Assembly (NCBI RefSeq): GCF_900156175.1
Contig: NZ_FTMV01000003.1
Span: 248,001 to 312,000 of the forward strand
Reading direction: 5' to 3'
DNA from: Janthinobacterium sp. TND4EL3
GTDB lineage: Bacteria > Pseudomonadota > Gammaproteobacteria > Burkholderiales > Burkholderiaceae_D
DNA: 64,000 bases
Shown: positions 7,917 through 17,668 of the stretch, piece by piece
Numbering within the stretch: position 1 is the first letter of the stretch
Layout: each line of letters starts with the position of its first letter
The notes under the pieces: model-generated
What the model saw: the letters and a program-made list of their open reading frames with translations, nothing else
Told to the model about the DNA's origin: nothing
The model's database searches: none
Position numbers and translations under genes: made by a program

Positions 7917-9443
7917 TCAGGGCGCGATCTTAGCATCGACTGGCGTTGCGGTGAAATACACGCCGACTTTCAGTCCGTGCCCATTTGCCGCCGTGGCCAG
8001 TTCCAGGCGTGCGCCGTGCAGGGCGGCGATGTCGCGCACGATGGCCAGTCCCAGCCCGGCGCCGCCGGGATTGCTTTCGAGCGCCGCGCCGACCCGGTAA
8101 AATGGCGTGAACACGCGTTCGCGCTCGGCAGGCGGGATACCCTTGCCGCTGTCCTCCACCTCCAGCACGGCGCCTTGTTCGTCGCCGTATCCTGCCTGCG
8201 CCGCGCGCACGCGCAAGACGACGCTGCCGTCCTGGGGGGTGTAGCGCAGGGCATTGTCGACCAGGTTGGCCACCAGTTCGTGCAACAGCAGGGCCTGGCC
8301 ATGCACGGGCGCCTCGTCGGGCGCTTCCAGCGACAGGTCTATATTCTTGGCGACGGCGCTCATGGCCATTTCCAGGCCCACTTGCTGCGCCACGTCGCGC
8401 AGCGAAACGGTATCCATGGCCAGGCTGTCGCCGCCATGCTCGATGCGCGCCAGGGTCAGCAGGCGGTTGGCCAGCAGCACGGTTGAATCGGTGGTGGCGG
8501 CGATCGAGCGCACGATGTCGCGCAGGGCGGCGATGTCCGGCGGTGCGCCCGCCTGGCGATCGCACTCGCGCATGGCCAGTTCGGCCTGGGTTTTCAGCAC
8601 CGTCAGCGGCGTGCGCAGCTGGTGCGAGGCGTCGGCGATGAAGCGGCGCTGGCTGGCGATCAGCTGCTGCAGGCGCGACATGGCGCCGTTCATGGCGCTC
8701 ACCAGCGGGCGCATCTCCTTGTGCACCAGCGTGGGATCGACGTCGGACAGGTCGGACAGCGTGCGCGTCTCGACTTCCGTCTTCAGGCGCATCAGCGGGC
8801 GCAGCACCAGGCGCACGGCAAACCACACGAGGGCGCCCATCACCAGTATCATCGCCGCCTGCCAGCTGAGGGTGTCGAACAGGATCTGGTTCGACAGGCC
8901 ACGCCGCGCGTCCAGCGTTTCGGCCACCTGGATCAGGGCGATGCCGCGCATCGAGTCGTCATACACGGGTTGCAGCAGGGCCGCGATGCGGATCGGCTTG
9001 CCGTGGTAGTCGGCGTGGTAGAAGCGCACCAGGGCCGGGTAATTCTGCGAGCGTGGCACGTTTTTCGGCACGGGCGGCAAATCGCCATAGCCCGAGACCA
9101 GTTCGCCGTTGATGCCCGTGACCTTGTAGTAGATGCGGCCCAGCGTGTCCGTTTCGAAGCTGTCGAGCGCCACGTAAGGCACTTCGGCCACCACCTTGCC
9201 GTTGACGATGGAGACGCGTTCGGCCAGCGCCCGCGTCGAGGCCAGCAGCGAGCGGTCGTAGGCCATGTCGGCCGCGTCGAGCGCGTTGCGGTAGACGAAA
9301 ACGGCGTCGAGCAGCACCAGCATCACCAATGGAATGAGCAGCCAGCGCAGCAGCTGGCTGCGCAGGCTGCCCAGCGGCCTGCCTTGTGCCCAGCCCCGGC
9401 GCAGGCGTTCGAACAGGGGCAGGCGTGGCGCGCGCACGGTCAT
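7917..9443 (-). CDS. Sensor histidine kinase (TctE/QseC-like)
   Basis: Membrane sensor kinase of 508 residues. Transmembrane helix 1 (about 31-50), a periplasmic sensor domain of some 140 residues of the 2CSK_N type seen in TctE, helix 2 (about 195-216), a linker, and the transmitter. The phospho-accepting histidine is H274 in DASHQLRTPL. The ATPase domain has NLVDNALRYTP (N box), VEDSGKGIP (G1) and GAGLGLAIV (G2). It probably phosphorylates the response regulator whose stop codon overlaps its ATG (ATGA). The divergent porin/transport operon makes an organic acid or similar solute a likely stimulus; that is inference. Confidence 0.88.
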   Translation of the reverse strand: MTVRAPRLPLFERLRRGWAQGRPLGSLRSQLLRWLLIPLVMLVLLDAVFVYRNALDAADMAYDRSLLASTRALAERVSIVNGKVVAEVPYVALDSFETDTLGRIYYKVTGINGELVSGYGDLPPVPKNVPRSQNYPALVRFYHADYHGKPIRIAALLQPVYDDSMRGIALIQVAETLDARRGLSNQILFDTLSWQAAMILVMGALVWFAVRLVLRPLMRLKTEVETRTLSDLSDVDPTLVHKEMRPLVSAMNGAMSRLQQLIASQRRFIADASHQLRTPLTVLKTQAELAMRECDRQAGAPPDIAALRDIVRSIAATTDSTVLLANRLLTLARIEHGGDSLAMDTVSLRDVAQQVGLEMAMSAVAKNIDLSLEAPDEAPVHGQALLLHELVANLVDNALRYTPQDGSVVLRVRAAQAGYGDEQGAVLEVEDSGKGIPPAERERVFTPFYRVGAALESNPGGAGLGLAIVRDIAALHGARLELATAANGHGLKVGVYFTATPVDAKIAP

Positions 9444-10150
9444 TTTGGCGTCGCCGGCGCCGTGGCGCTGCGCGGCTGCAGCAGGTAGCCGATGCCGCGC
9501 AGGGTGGTGATGGCGGCGGCGTCGGGCGCATCGCTTTCAAGCTTCTTGCGCACGCGGTGGATGTACAGTTCGATGGCGTCCAGGTTGGCGTCGTCGGCCA
9601 GGGCGAAGACTTCGTCGAACAATTTTTCTTTCGATACGGCGCGGCCTGAGCGCGTGATCAGCGCCTCAAGCACGGCATGTTCGCGCGGCGTCAGGGGGAA
9701 AGGGGCGCCGCCATAGCTGAACATGCGCGTGACGGTGTCGAAACTGAGGGCGCCGCAGCTGTGCACGAGGGCTTCGTTGCCCTGGCTGCGGCGCAGCAGG
9801 GCCTTTACGCGCGCTTCCAGTTCGGCCAGTTCGAACGGTTTGGCCATGTAGTCGTCTGCGCCCAGGTTCAGGCCCTGCACTTTTTCATCGAGGCCGCCGC
9901 GCGCCGTCAGTATCATGACGGGAGTCTTGCCGCGCGTGCCGCCGCGCGCGCGCAGGCGGCGCAGCACGTCCAGGCCATCCATCTTGGGCAGGGTCAGGTC
10001 GAGCAGCACCAGCGAGTATTCCTGCGTGTGCAGCAGGGCGTCGGCATCGGCGCCGTTGTGGGCGGTCTCCACCGTCAGGTGCGCGTCGCGCAGGGCCTTT
10101 GCCAGCCAGTGCGACAGCTCCAGATGGTCTTCCACTAATAATATGCGCAT
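9440..10150 (-). CDS. OmpR-family response regulator (TctD-like)
   Basis: Response regulator of 236 residues from ATG 10150, which has GGAG a few nucleotides upstream. The receiver domain shows the acidic pocket VEDH, phospho-acceptor D51 in LVLLDLTLPKMDG, the threonine switch in ILTARG and lysine in YMAKPF. The C-terminal winged helix carries LTPREHAVLEAL and IELYIHRVRKKLE. TctD/TctE-type pairs control tricarboxylate and related uptake genes. The gene faces the porin operon across a 199-nt region containing a long dyad, the most likely binding site. A longer in-frame start (10243) adds residues foreign to the family and is rejected. Confidence 0.88.
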   Translation of the reverse strand: MRILLVEDHLELSHWLAKALRDAHLTVETAHNGADADALLHTQEYSLVLLDLTLPKMDGLDVLRRLRARGGTRGKTPVMILTARGGLDEKVQGLNLGADDYMAKPFELAELEARVKALLRRSQGNEALVHSCGALSFDTVTRMFSYGGAPFPLTPREHAVLEALITRSGRAVSKEKLFDEVFALADDANLDAIELYIHRVRKKLESDAPDAAAITTLRGIGYLLQPRSATAPATPK

Positions 10151-10286
10151 GGTCTCCGCCATTCGTTGAAATGATGCAGTGTAAGCCTGGCGGCAGGGGA
10201 GGCGACGAATATGTTGATGTCCGTTGTGGCTGGCCGGCGACACCTGTCATTCTGAAAGCCAATTGAAAGGATGGCGCTCATATAGT

Positions 10287-10322
10287 GTGATCCTGATTCA
10301 TGGAATTGATCAGGCTTATCAC
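10287..10322. promoter_or_regulatory. Long dyad between response regulator and porin
   Basis: GTGAT-CCTGAT (10287-10297) is mirrored by ATCAGG (10309-10314) and, after a 3-nt insertion, ATCAC (10318-10322). A TATAGT box at 10281-10286, directly before the dyad, could be the -10 of the porin promoter; no good -35 is present, as is usual for activator-dependent promoters. The dyad would cover the start site region. It is a candidate operator for the divergent regulator or another factor. Confidence 0.45.
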
Positions 10323-10349
10323 CAATAACTATATCTAAGGGGATTCCAC

Positions 10350-11414
10350 ATGAAGAAAACCGCATTCTCGCTGGCCGCCATGGCCGTTCTTGCCGCCGCA
10401 GCCGGCGCTGCCCAGGCACAGTCGAACGTTACCGTCTACGGCTTGCTCGATGTCGGCGTCGACAATACCAGCAATGCCTCGCCATCGAAAGGCTCGGTCA
10501 GCCACGTCAGCTCCGGTGGCATGAACACGTCGCGCTGGGGCATCCGCGGCAGCGAAGACCTGGGCGGCGGCCTGAAAGCCGTCTTCAACCTGGAAGGCGG
10601 CATTCTGATGGATACGGGCGCAGCCGATGGCGCGCTGTTCAAGCGCCAGGCGTATGTGGGCCTGGAAGGCAGCTATGGCCGATTGGTGCTGGGCCGTTCG
10701 TTCACCACCGTGTACGACTTCGTGCTGCCGTTCGATCCGATGGGTTACGCGCCTTACTACTCGTGGGCCACGTCGGCCAACGCCAGCGGCCCCAGCAAGT
10801 ACGGCATGACGACCGCGTTCGATAATCTGGTCAAGTACTCGGGCAAGGCCGGTGACTTCAAATTTGGCGCTTCCTACGGCTTCGGCGAGCAAGCGACAGG
10901 TGCCCAGGACAGCGCCAAGTTCTCTTCCGGCGTCACCTATACGGCCGGTCCCGTGAGCCTGCTGGCCACGTACGAGCGCGTCAACGGCAACTCCATTGTC
11001 GGTGGTGCGCGCGACAAGACCACTTCCTACCATATGGGCGCCATGTACAGCGAAGGCCCATGGAAGGTGCAGGCCGTGGCGCGCGACTACAAGCTCGATC
11101 CGGCAGCCGCCGGCAAGGCTGACGTGCGCGGCACCTTGTACTGGGGCGGTGTCAGCTACATGACCACGCCGCAAGTCACGCTGACGGGCGTCATTTACTA
11201 CCAGGACGTGAAGAACGTGGCGGCCAATACGGATGCCGATCCGATCATGTACGTGGCGCGCGTGCGCTACGCCCTGTCCAAGCGCACCGACCTGTACGTG
11301 GCCGGTGCGTATGCCAAGGCCAAGCATAACCAGCTGGTCAGCCTGTCGCGCGACGATGCCGGTTTCGACAACACGCAGCGCGGCGTGATCGCCGGTATCC
11401 AGCACCGTTTCTAA
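10350..11414 (+). CDS. Gram-negative trimeric porin (OmpC/Omp32-like)
   Basis: Outer-membrane general porin of the betaproteobacterial family, 354 residues. A signal peptide MKKTAFSLAAMAVLAAAAG ends with AQAQ near residue 24. The mature protein begins SNVTVYGLLDVGVDN and contains RWGIRGSEDLGGGLKAVFNLEGG and RQAYVGLEGSYGRLVLGRSF, all hallmarks of the family. It ends with GVIAGIQHRF, the aromatic C-terminus recognised by the Bam machinery. A strong Shine-Dalgarno TAAGGGGA precedes the ATG. Only 3 nt separate it from the Bug receptor gene, so porin and receptor are expressed together; it presumably admits the solute handled by the downstream transporter. Confidence 0.9.
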   Translation: MKKTAFSLAAMAVLAAAAGAAQAQSNVTVYGLLDVGVDNTSNASPSKGSVSHVSSGGMNTSRWGIRGSEDLGGGLKAVFNLEGGILMDTGAADGALFKRQAYVGLEGSYGRLVLGRSFTTVYDFVLPFDPMGYAPYYSWATSANASGPSKYGMTTAFDNLVKYSGKAGDFKFGASYGFGEQATGAQDSAKFSSGVTYTAGPVSLLATYERVNGNSIVGGARDKTTSYHMGAMYSEGPWKVQAVARDYKLDPAAAGKADVRGTLYWGGVSYMTTPQVTLTGVIYYQDVKNVAANTDADPIMYVARVRYALSKRTDLYVAGAYAKAKHNQLVSLSRDDAGFDNTQRGVIAGIQHRF

Positions 11415-11417
11415 GCC

Positions 11418-12404
11418 ATGACCATGTTGCGCTCCCTGTTCCTGTCGCTGCTGTGCCTGTTGCTCGCCTGTTTCCGGGCACAGGCGGCGACGCCCGCGCC
11501 GGTCGAATGCGTGGTGCCGTCCAAGCCGGGCGGCGCCATGGATCTGACCTGCAAGCTGGCGAAAAAAGGCCTGGCGCAGGAGAGCGCGGCTGGCGTCGCC
11601 AGCCCGATGCGCATCACTTATCTGCCCGGCGGCATCGGCGCGGTGGCCTGGCATTCGATGGGCTCGCAGCGCCGCCGCGCGGAAGCGAACACCCTGGTGG
11701 CCTTTTCGGGCGGTTCGCTGCTCAATCTGGCGCAGGGCAAGTTCGGCAACGCCAAGGCAAGCGACGTGCGCTGGGTGGCGGCGCTCGGTGCCGATTACGG
11801 CATGATCGCCGTGCGCAGCGATTCGCCCTACAAGACGCTCGGTGACCTGATCGCGGCATTGCGCCAGCATCCGGACACGGTGCTGATCGGCGTCTCCGGC
11901 ACCATCGGCAGCCAGGACTGGCTGAAGATGGCGCTGGTGGCGCGTCACGCCGGCATCGACCCGAAAGTGCTGCGCTTCGTGGCACTCGAAGGTGGCGGCG
12001 AAGTGTTTACGGCGATGCAGGCCGACTACGTGCAGGTGGTGTCGGGCGATACGTCCGAAGCCACCCTGAACGCCAGCGCCAACCATGCGCGCGTGCTGGC
12101 CGTACTGTCGGAAAAACGCCTGCCGGGCGTGCTGGCGAACGTGCCGACGGCGCGCGAGCAGGGCATCGACGTGGTGTGGCCCATCATCCGCGGCGTGTGG
12201 ATGGGGCCGCAGGTGCCCGAAGCGGACTACCAGCGCTGGGTGGCCACTTTCGACCGGGCCATGGCCACGCCGCAGTTTGCCGAATGGCGCGCGCAGGCCG
12301 GCCTGTACCCGTTCGCGCTGACGGGACCGAAGCTGACGGCGTATGTCAGGAAGGCGGTCGACGAATATGCGCGGCAGGCCACCGAGCTCGGATTAATGCG
12401 CTGA
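11418..12404 (+). CDS. Tripartite tricarboxylate transporter-type receptor (Bug/TctC family)
   Basis: Periplasmic solute-binding protein of 328 residues with a signal peptide (hydrophobic stretch LFLSLLCLLLACFRAQAA). Bug-family features are the early VPSKPGGAMDL segment, ITYLPGGIGAVAW, the NTLVAFSGGS stretch and ANVPTAREQGIDV near the C-terminus. Bug proteins bind carboxylates, including citrate, nicotinate and amino acids. No TctA or TctB membrane subunit is nearby, so it is an orphan receptor. It may feed the ABC system behind it or act as a periplasmic sensor partner for the TctE-like kinase, as reported for BctC/BctE. Both ideas are inference. Confidence 0.85.
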   Translation: MTMLRSLFLSLLCLLLACFRAQAATPAPVECVVPSKPGGAMDLTCKLAKKGLAQESAAGVASPMRITYLPGGIGAVAWHSMGSQRRRAEANTLVAFSGGSLLNLAQGKFGNAKASDVRWVAALGADYGMIAVRSDSPYKTLGDLIAALRQHPDTVLIGVSGTIGSQDWLKMALVARHAGIDPKVLRFVALEGGGEVFTAMQADYVQVVSGDTSEATLNASANHARVLAVLSEKRLPGVLANVPTAREQGIDVVWPIIRGVWMGPQVPEADYQRWVATFDRAMATPQFAEWRAQAGLYPFALTGPKLTAYVRKAVDEYARQATELGLMR

Positions 12405-12453
12405 ACGGCATCACATTCAAAAAAATATCTATTTCATAGACGGAGACAACCCC

Positions 12454-13551
12454 ATGCAAACCAAGACCCTGCTTCAAGTCGCCATTGCCACCGCGTTTGC
12501 CAGCCTGGCCGGCGCCGCCTTTGCGCAAGTGCCGTCCGGCTATCCTGCGGACTACCAGAAGATCATCGACGCGGCCAAGAAGGAAGGCAAGCTGGTGATC
12601 TACAGCGCCACCGACAGCAAGGCGGCCGCTCCCCTGATCAAGGATTTCAACGCCCTGTATCCCGGCATTTCGGTCGAATACAACGATATGAATTCCACCG
12701 AGGTGTACAACCGCTTCATTTCCGAGGTGGCGGCAGGCGGCAACACGGCTGACGTGATGTGGTCGTCCGCGATGGACCTGCAGATGCGTCTGGCCTCCGA
12801 TGGCTACGCCCTGAAATACAAGTCGGTCGAAGCGGCGAAGATTCCCGGCTGGGCCATGTGGGACGACCAGGCCTACGGTACCACGTTCGAGCCGGCCGCC
12901 ATCGTCTACAACAAGCGATTGCTCGATCCGAAGGAAGTGCCGAAGAATCACGACGACTTCGTCAAGCTGATCGCCACGCCGAAATTCAAGGACAAGGTCA
13001 CCACCTACGACATCGAGAAATCGGGCGTGGGCTTCATGTTCATGGCGCAGGATGCCAAGGAGTACCCGCAGTTCCTGGCGCTGGAAAACGCTTTTGGCGC
13101 GGCCAAGGTGCGCGTGCAGTCGTCAACGGGCACCATGATGGAGCGCATCTCCTCGGGTGAAAACCTGATCGGCTACAACGTGCTGGGTTCCTACGCCCTG
13201 GTGCGCGCCAAGACCGACCCGTCGATCGGCGTGGTGCTGCCGAAGGATTACACGCTGATCCTGTCGCGCGTACAGTTCATCAACAAGAACGCGAAGAACG
13301 TCAACGCCGGCAAGCTGTGGCTCGATTACATCCTGTCGCACCGCGGCCAGACCATCATCTCGAACGGCGCCAAGCTGTTCGCCATCCGCGCCGACGTGAC
13401 GGGCGAGACCACCTCGGCCGAACTGGTCAAGGAAATCGGCGCGGCCAACGTCAAGCCGATTCCTGTGCACCCGATCATCCTGCAATTTTTGGGACCTGCC
13501 AAGCGCATGGCCTTCCTGAAACAGTGGAAAGAAACCGCCGGCAAAAAATAG
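12454..13551 (+). CDS. ABC transporter periplasmic binding protein (Fbp/Pot-like)
   Basis: Periplasmic binding protein of 365 residues; signal peptide ends AGAAFAQ near residue 25. The mature N-terminus YPADYQKIIDAAKKEGKLVIYSATD and the later NRFISEVAAGGNTADVMWSSAMD fit the family that includes FbpA/AfuA, PhnS-type and phosphoglycerate-type receptors. FbpA binds Fe(III) through two adjacent tyrosines; no adjacent tyrosine pair occurs anywhere in this protein, which argues against a classic ferric-ion receptor. The substrate is unknown. A GGAGACAACCCC ribosome-binding region precedes the ATG. The stop codon lies at the foot of a long hairpin that separates this gene from the permease. Confidence 0.85.
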   Translation: MQTKTLLQVAIATAFASLAGAAFAQVPSGYPADYQKIIDAAKKEGKLVIYSATDSKAAAPLIKDFNALYPGISVEYNDMNSTEVYNRFISEVAAGGNTADVMWSSAMDLQMRLASDGYALKYKSVEAAKIPGWAMWDDQAYGTTFEPAAIVYNKRLLDPKEVPKNHDDFVKLIATPKFKDKVTTYDIEKSGVGFMFMAQDAKEYPQFLALENAFGAAKVRVQSSTGTMMERISSGENLIGYNVLGSYALVRAKTDPSIGVVLPKDYTLILSRVQFINKNAKNVNAGKLWLDYILSHRGQTIISNGAKLFAIRADVTGETTSAELVKEIGAANVKPIPVHPIILQFLGPAKRMAFLKQWKETAGKK

Positions 13552-13673
13552 GGACCTCCGAAAAACCTGCTGCGCGTCGCGATTTGCGGCCTCCGATGCT
13601 CGCTGTGCATTCGCACAGCTCCGCTTCTCGGCCACAAATCACTGCCGCTCGCTACGGTTTTATCGGAGTTCCC
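13551..13673. repeat. About 123-nt imperfect palindrome (large hairpin)
   Basis: The outer arms GGGACCTCCGAAAAACC (13551-13567) and GGTTTTATCGGAGTTCCC (13656-13673) are nearly complementary. An inner pair, GATTTGCGGCC (13581-13591) and GGCCACAAATC (13630-13640), matches except for one position. The apex GCTGTGC/GCACAGC (13602-13608, 13613-13619) with an ATTC loop is perfect. The three nested arm pairs are symmetrically placed, so the whole stretch can fold as one long stem. It begins on the last base of the binding-protein stop codon. It may be a mobile intergenic repeat, an RNA stability element, or both. Confidence 0.7.
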
Positions 13674-13676
13674 AGG

Positions 13677-13704
13677 CCGCCTGCGAACTGCGGTTCGCGG
13701 GCGG
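13677..13704. repeat. Second hairpin, abutting the permease region
   Basis: CCGCCTGCGAAC (13677-13688) pairs with GTTCGCGGGCGG (13693-13704) with a single mismatch around a TGCG loop. It ends exactly before an in-frame ATG at 13705 and 30 nt before the preferred permease start at 13735. No U-run follows. Together with the larger hairpin it could reduce permease expression relative to the binding protein. Confidence 0.6.
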
Positions 13705-13734
13705 ATGCCGCACCCTTCATTCATTGGATTCATC

Positions 13735-15525
13735 ATGCAAACTGCCATCTTGCCGCTGCCTGCACGGTCGCGCTCTCCCTTGTCGCGCCTGAACTGGTCG
13801 CGCGGCGTAGTCGTGACGATCACGCTGATCGCCATTTTCCTGCCGCTGTTCCTGATTTTTTACCAGAGCTTTTTGAACGCGCCGTTTTTCATGCCGGTGC
13901 GCGAATTCGGCTTTGATTCCTACCGTTTCATCTTCGATGATCCCGATTTTGCCATGGCCTTCAAGAATGGCCTGATGCTGGCCTTCGGCCTGACCGTCAT
14001 CGCCGTGCCGCTGGGCGGCATGCTGGCATTTTTGATGGTGCGCACGGACTTGCCGGGCCGCGGCTGGGTGGCGCCCATGCTGCTGGTGCCCATTTTTGTC
14101 TCGCCGATGGTGATGGGCTTCGGCTACGTCGTCTCGATGGGGCCAGTCGGCTTTTACTCGACCTGGGCGAAGGAGTTGCTCGGTTTCGTACCCTGGAATA
14201 TCTACTCGTTTACCAGTATCGTCATCATCGCCGGCCTGACGCACGTGCCGCATGTGTACCTGTATGCCTCGTCGGCACTGAAAAGCCTGGGTTCGGACGT
14301 GGAGGAAGCTGCCCGCGTGGCCGGCGCCTCGCCGATCCAGGTGATGCTCAATGTGTCGCTGCCGATGATCATGCCGGCGCTGGCGTATGCGGGCGTGCTG
14401 GTGTTCTTCCTCGGCTTCGAGGTATTCGGCCTGGTGCTGGTGCTCGGTGATCCGGAAGGCCACCTGGTGCTGCCGACCTATCTGTACAAGCTGACGAACA
14501 AGCTCGGTACGCCGTCGTACCATCTGATGGCCGCCGTCGCCGTCTGCCTGGTGATGGTGACCATGCCGCTGGTGATGATACAGCGCTGGCTGCTCAAATC
14601 GGCCAACAAATACGTGTCGATCAAGGGCAAGGGCGCGCGCAGCAAGGCCATGCCGCTGGGCCGCTGGAAGTGGCTGGCGTTCGCCTTGCTGGCCGGCTGG
14701 CTGATCTTCACCATCATTCTGCCCTTGAGCGGCATCGTGCTGCGCTCCTTCGTGCAGTACTGGGGCGAGGGCGTGCACCTGGCCGACGTATTGACCCTGC
14801 AGCATTTCCGCGATATTTTCGATCAGCCTTCACTGGTGCGCGGCATCGTCAACACCATCCTGATCGGCGTCGTCGGCGGCGCGCTGGCCGTGGCCTGCTA
14901 CAGTTTCATCGCGCTGGCCATGCACCGCAAGCAGGACGGCATCACGCGCCTGCTCGACTACAGCGTGCTGGTGCCGCGCGCCGTGCCTGGCCTGCTGGCC
15001 GGCCTGTCCTTTTTGTGGGTGTTCCTGTTCGTGCCGGCCTGGCTCGACGGCATTTTGAAAGGCATGGACAACGGCGTGGCCCTGTGGCTGAGCGGCCATG
15101 TGATTCCCGTGCTGCGCGAATTGCGCTCGACCATCTTCGCCCTGTGGCTCGCATATTCGGTGGTGTGGATGGCCTATGGCATGCGCCTGATTTCCACCGC
15201 GCTGCTGCAGGTGGGACCTGAACTGGAAGAGGCGGCGCGCGCCGTCGGCGCCAGCCGCGGGCAGGTGACGCGCGACGTGACCCTGCCGCTGATCAAATAC
15301 GGATTGCTGGGCGCCTGGCTGATGGTGTTCCTGATCTTCGAGCGCGAATACTCGACGGGCGTGTACCTGCTCTCGCCAGGCACGGAAGTGATCGGCGCCA
15401 TGCTGGTATCGCTGTGGGCGGGCGGCTCGACCGACCTGGTGGCGGCGCTGTCCTTCATCAACATCACCCTGGTGGCCATAGGCCTGGGCATCGCCTTGCG
15501 TTTTGGCGTGAAACTCCATAATTAA
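13735..15525 (+). CDS. ABC transporter permease, fused two-domain (FbpB/SfuB-like)
   Basis: Inner-membrane permease of 596 residues with two BPD_transp_1 domains in one chain and about twelve membrane segments. Each half has an EAA loop that contacts the ATPase: EEAARVAGASPIQVMLNVSLP in the first half and EEAARAVGASRGQVTRDVTLP in the second, just before the last helices. This fused design is typical of FbpB-type systems. I favour the ATG at 13735 (MQTAILPLPARS); an upstream in-frame ATG at 13705 directly follows a hairpin. Neither start has a clear Shine-Dalgarno, which is unusual here and suggests low or controlled translation. Confidence 0.87.
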   Translation: MQTAILPLPARSRSPLSRLNWSRGVVVTITLIAIFLPLFLIFYQSFLNAPFFMPVREFGFDSYRFIFDDPDFAMAFKNGLMLAFGLTVIAVPLGGMLAFLMVRTDLPGRGWVAPMLLVPIFVSPMVMGFGYVVSMGPVGFYSTWAKELLGFVPWNIYSFTSIVIIAGLTHVPHVYLYASSALKSLGSDVEEAARVAGASPIQVMLNVSLPMIMPALAYAGVLVFFLGFEVFGLVLVLGDPEGHLVLPTYLYKLTNKLGTPSYHLMAAVAVCLVMVTMPLVMIQRWLLKSANKYVSIKGKGARSKAMPLGRWKWLAFALLAGWLIFTIILPLSGIVLRSFVQYWGEGVHLADVLTLQHFRDIFDQPSLVRGIVNTILIGVVGGALAVACYSFIALAMHRKQDGITRLLDYSVLVPRAVPGLLAGLSFLWVFLFVPAWLDGILKGMDNGVALWLSGHVIPVLRELRSTIFALWLAYSVVWMAYGMRLISTALLQVGPELEEAARAVGASRGQVTRDVTLPLIKYGLLGAWLMVFLIFEREYSTGVYLLSPGTEVIGAMLVSLWAGGSTDLVAALSFINITLVAIGLGIALRFGVKLHN

Positions 15526-15545
15526 TAGAAGACTGAGACCACATC

Positions 15546-16619
<1,074 letters not shown>

Positions 16620-16621
16620 CG

Positions 16622-17668
16622 GTGCCGTGGTGGCCGCGCTGGCGCGCTTTCGGCGCGGCGCTGGCCGCCGGCCTGCTGGGTGCCGCCGTCTGCCTGTGGC
16701 TGCACACCCCGCTGCCGTGGATGATCGGCCCCCTGTTCTCCACGGCCGCGCTGCGCCTGGCCGGACGCGAGCTGGCGTGCCCCGTGCGGGTGCGCGAGGC
16801 GGGCCAGTGGGCCATCGGCACGGCCCTGGGCCTGTACTTCACGGCGCCCGTGCTGGCCGTGCTGTCTTCCTACATCCCGTGGATCGCCGGCGCCGTGCTG
16901 TTCGCGCTGGCGCTGGGGCTTGCCGGCGCGCTGCTGCTGCGGCGCCTGTCGGGCGCCGACACGGCCACCGCCTTTTTTGCCATGGCCGTTGGCGGCGCTT
17001 CCGAAATGGCGGTGCAGAGCGAGCGCCATGGAGCCGACGTGGGCAAGGTGGCCGCCGCGCACAGCCTGCGCATGATGCTGGTGGTGGCGACGATTCCATT
17101 CGGCGTGCGCTACTGGGGCAGTCATGGCCTGGAGGCGGGGCATGAAACCTTCGTGCCGGGTGCCGCGCTGGTCGACTATGGCGGGCTGGCGCTGCTGGTC
17201 GGCATCACGGCGCTGGCGGCCCTCGCCTTGAAACGGGGCAGGCTGCCCAACGCCTGGGTCATCGGACCCTTGCTGGCGGCCTTGCTGCTGACGGCGTGCG
17301 GCATCCATCTGTCACGCCTGCCCGAGTGGATGATACGCGCGGGCCAGCTCTTCATCGGCATCGCCCTGGGCACGCGCTTCAGCCCCGCCTTCCTGCATGC
17401 TGCCCCGCGCTACCTGGCCAGCGTGGCCGCTTGCACGGTTTTGATGCTGCTTTTGGCGGCGGCCTTCGGCCTGGGCCTGTCGCATTGGCTGGCCATTCAT
17501 CCCGGTACGGCCATCCTGGCCACGTCGCCGGGCGGCATCGCGGAAATGTCGCTGACGGCCCAGACACTGCACCTGGGCGTGCCCATCGTTACGGCCTTCC
17601 ACGTGGCGCGCATGGTGGTGCTGGTGCTGGCAATCGGGCCGCTGTTCCGTCTTCTGCAGCGTGCTTAA
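16622..17668 (+). CDS. AbrB-family membrane protein (ammonia monooxygenase-like transporter)
   Basis: Integral membrane protein of 348 residues from GTG 16622, only 2 nt after the ATPase stop. It has two repeats of about 150 residues, each with GxxxPWMIGPL or NAWVIGPLLAALLL motifs and AVGGASEMA or SPGGIAEMS motifs. These define the AbrB family (PF05145), putative transporters with a duplicated fold. About ten membrane helices are visible. The tight spacing implies translational coupling to the ABC genes, which is not a standard partnership. The stop TAA shares three bases with the stop of the convergent DUF2145 gene. Confidence 0.8.
   Translation: MPWWPRWRAFGAALAAGLLGAAVCLWLHTPLPWMIGPLFSTAALRLAGRELACPVRVREAGQWAIGTALGLYFTAPVLAVLSSYIPWIAGAVLFALALGLAGALLLRRLSGADTATAFFAMAVGGASEMAVQSERHGADVGKVAAAHSLRMMLVVATIPFGVRYWGSHGLEAGHETFVPGAALVDYGGLALLVGITALAALALKRGRLPNAWVIGPLLAALLLTACGIHLSRLPEWMIRAGQLFIGIALGTRFSPAFLHAAPRYLASVAACTVLMLLLAAAFGLGLSHWLAIHPGTAILATSPGGIAEMSLTAQTLHLGVPIVTAFHVARMVVLVLAIGPLFRLLQRA

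Noticed and set aside
10335..12086. 583-codon minus-strand frame over the porin and Bug receptor
   Set aside because: Antisense to two well-supported exported proteins; no ribosome-binding site or family match.
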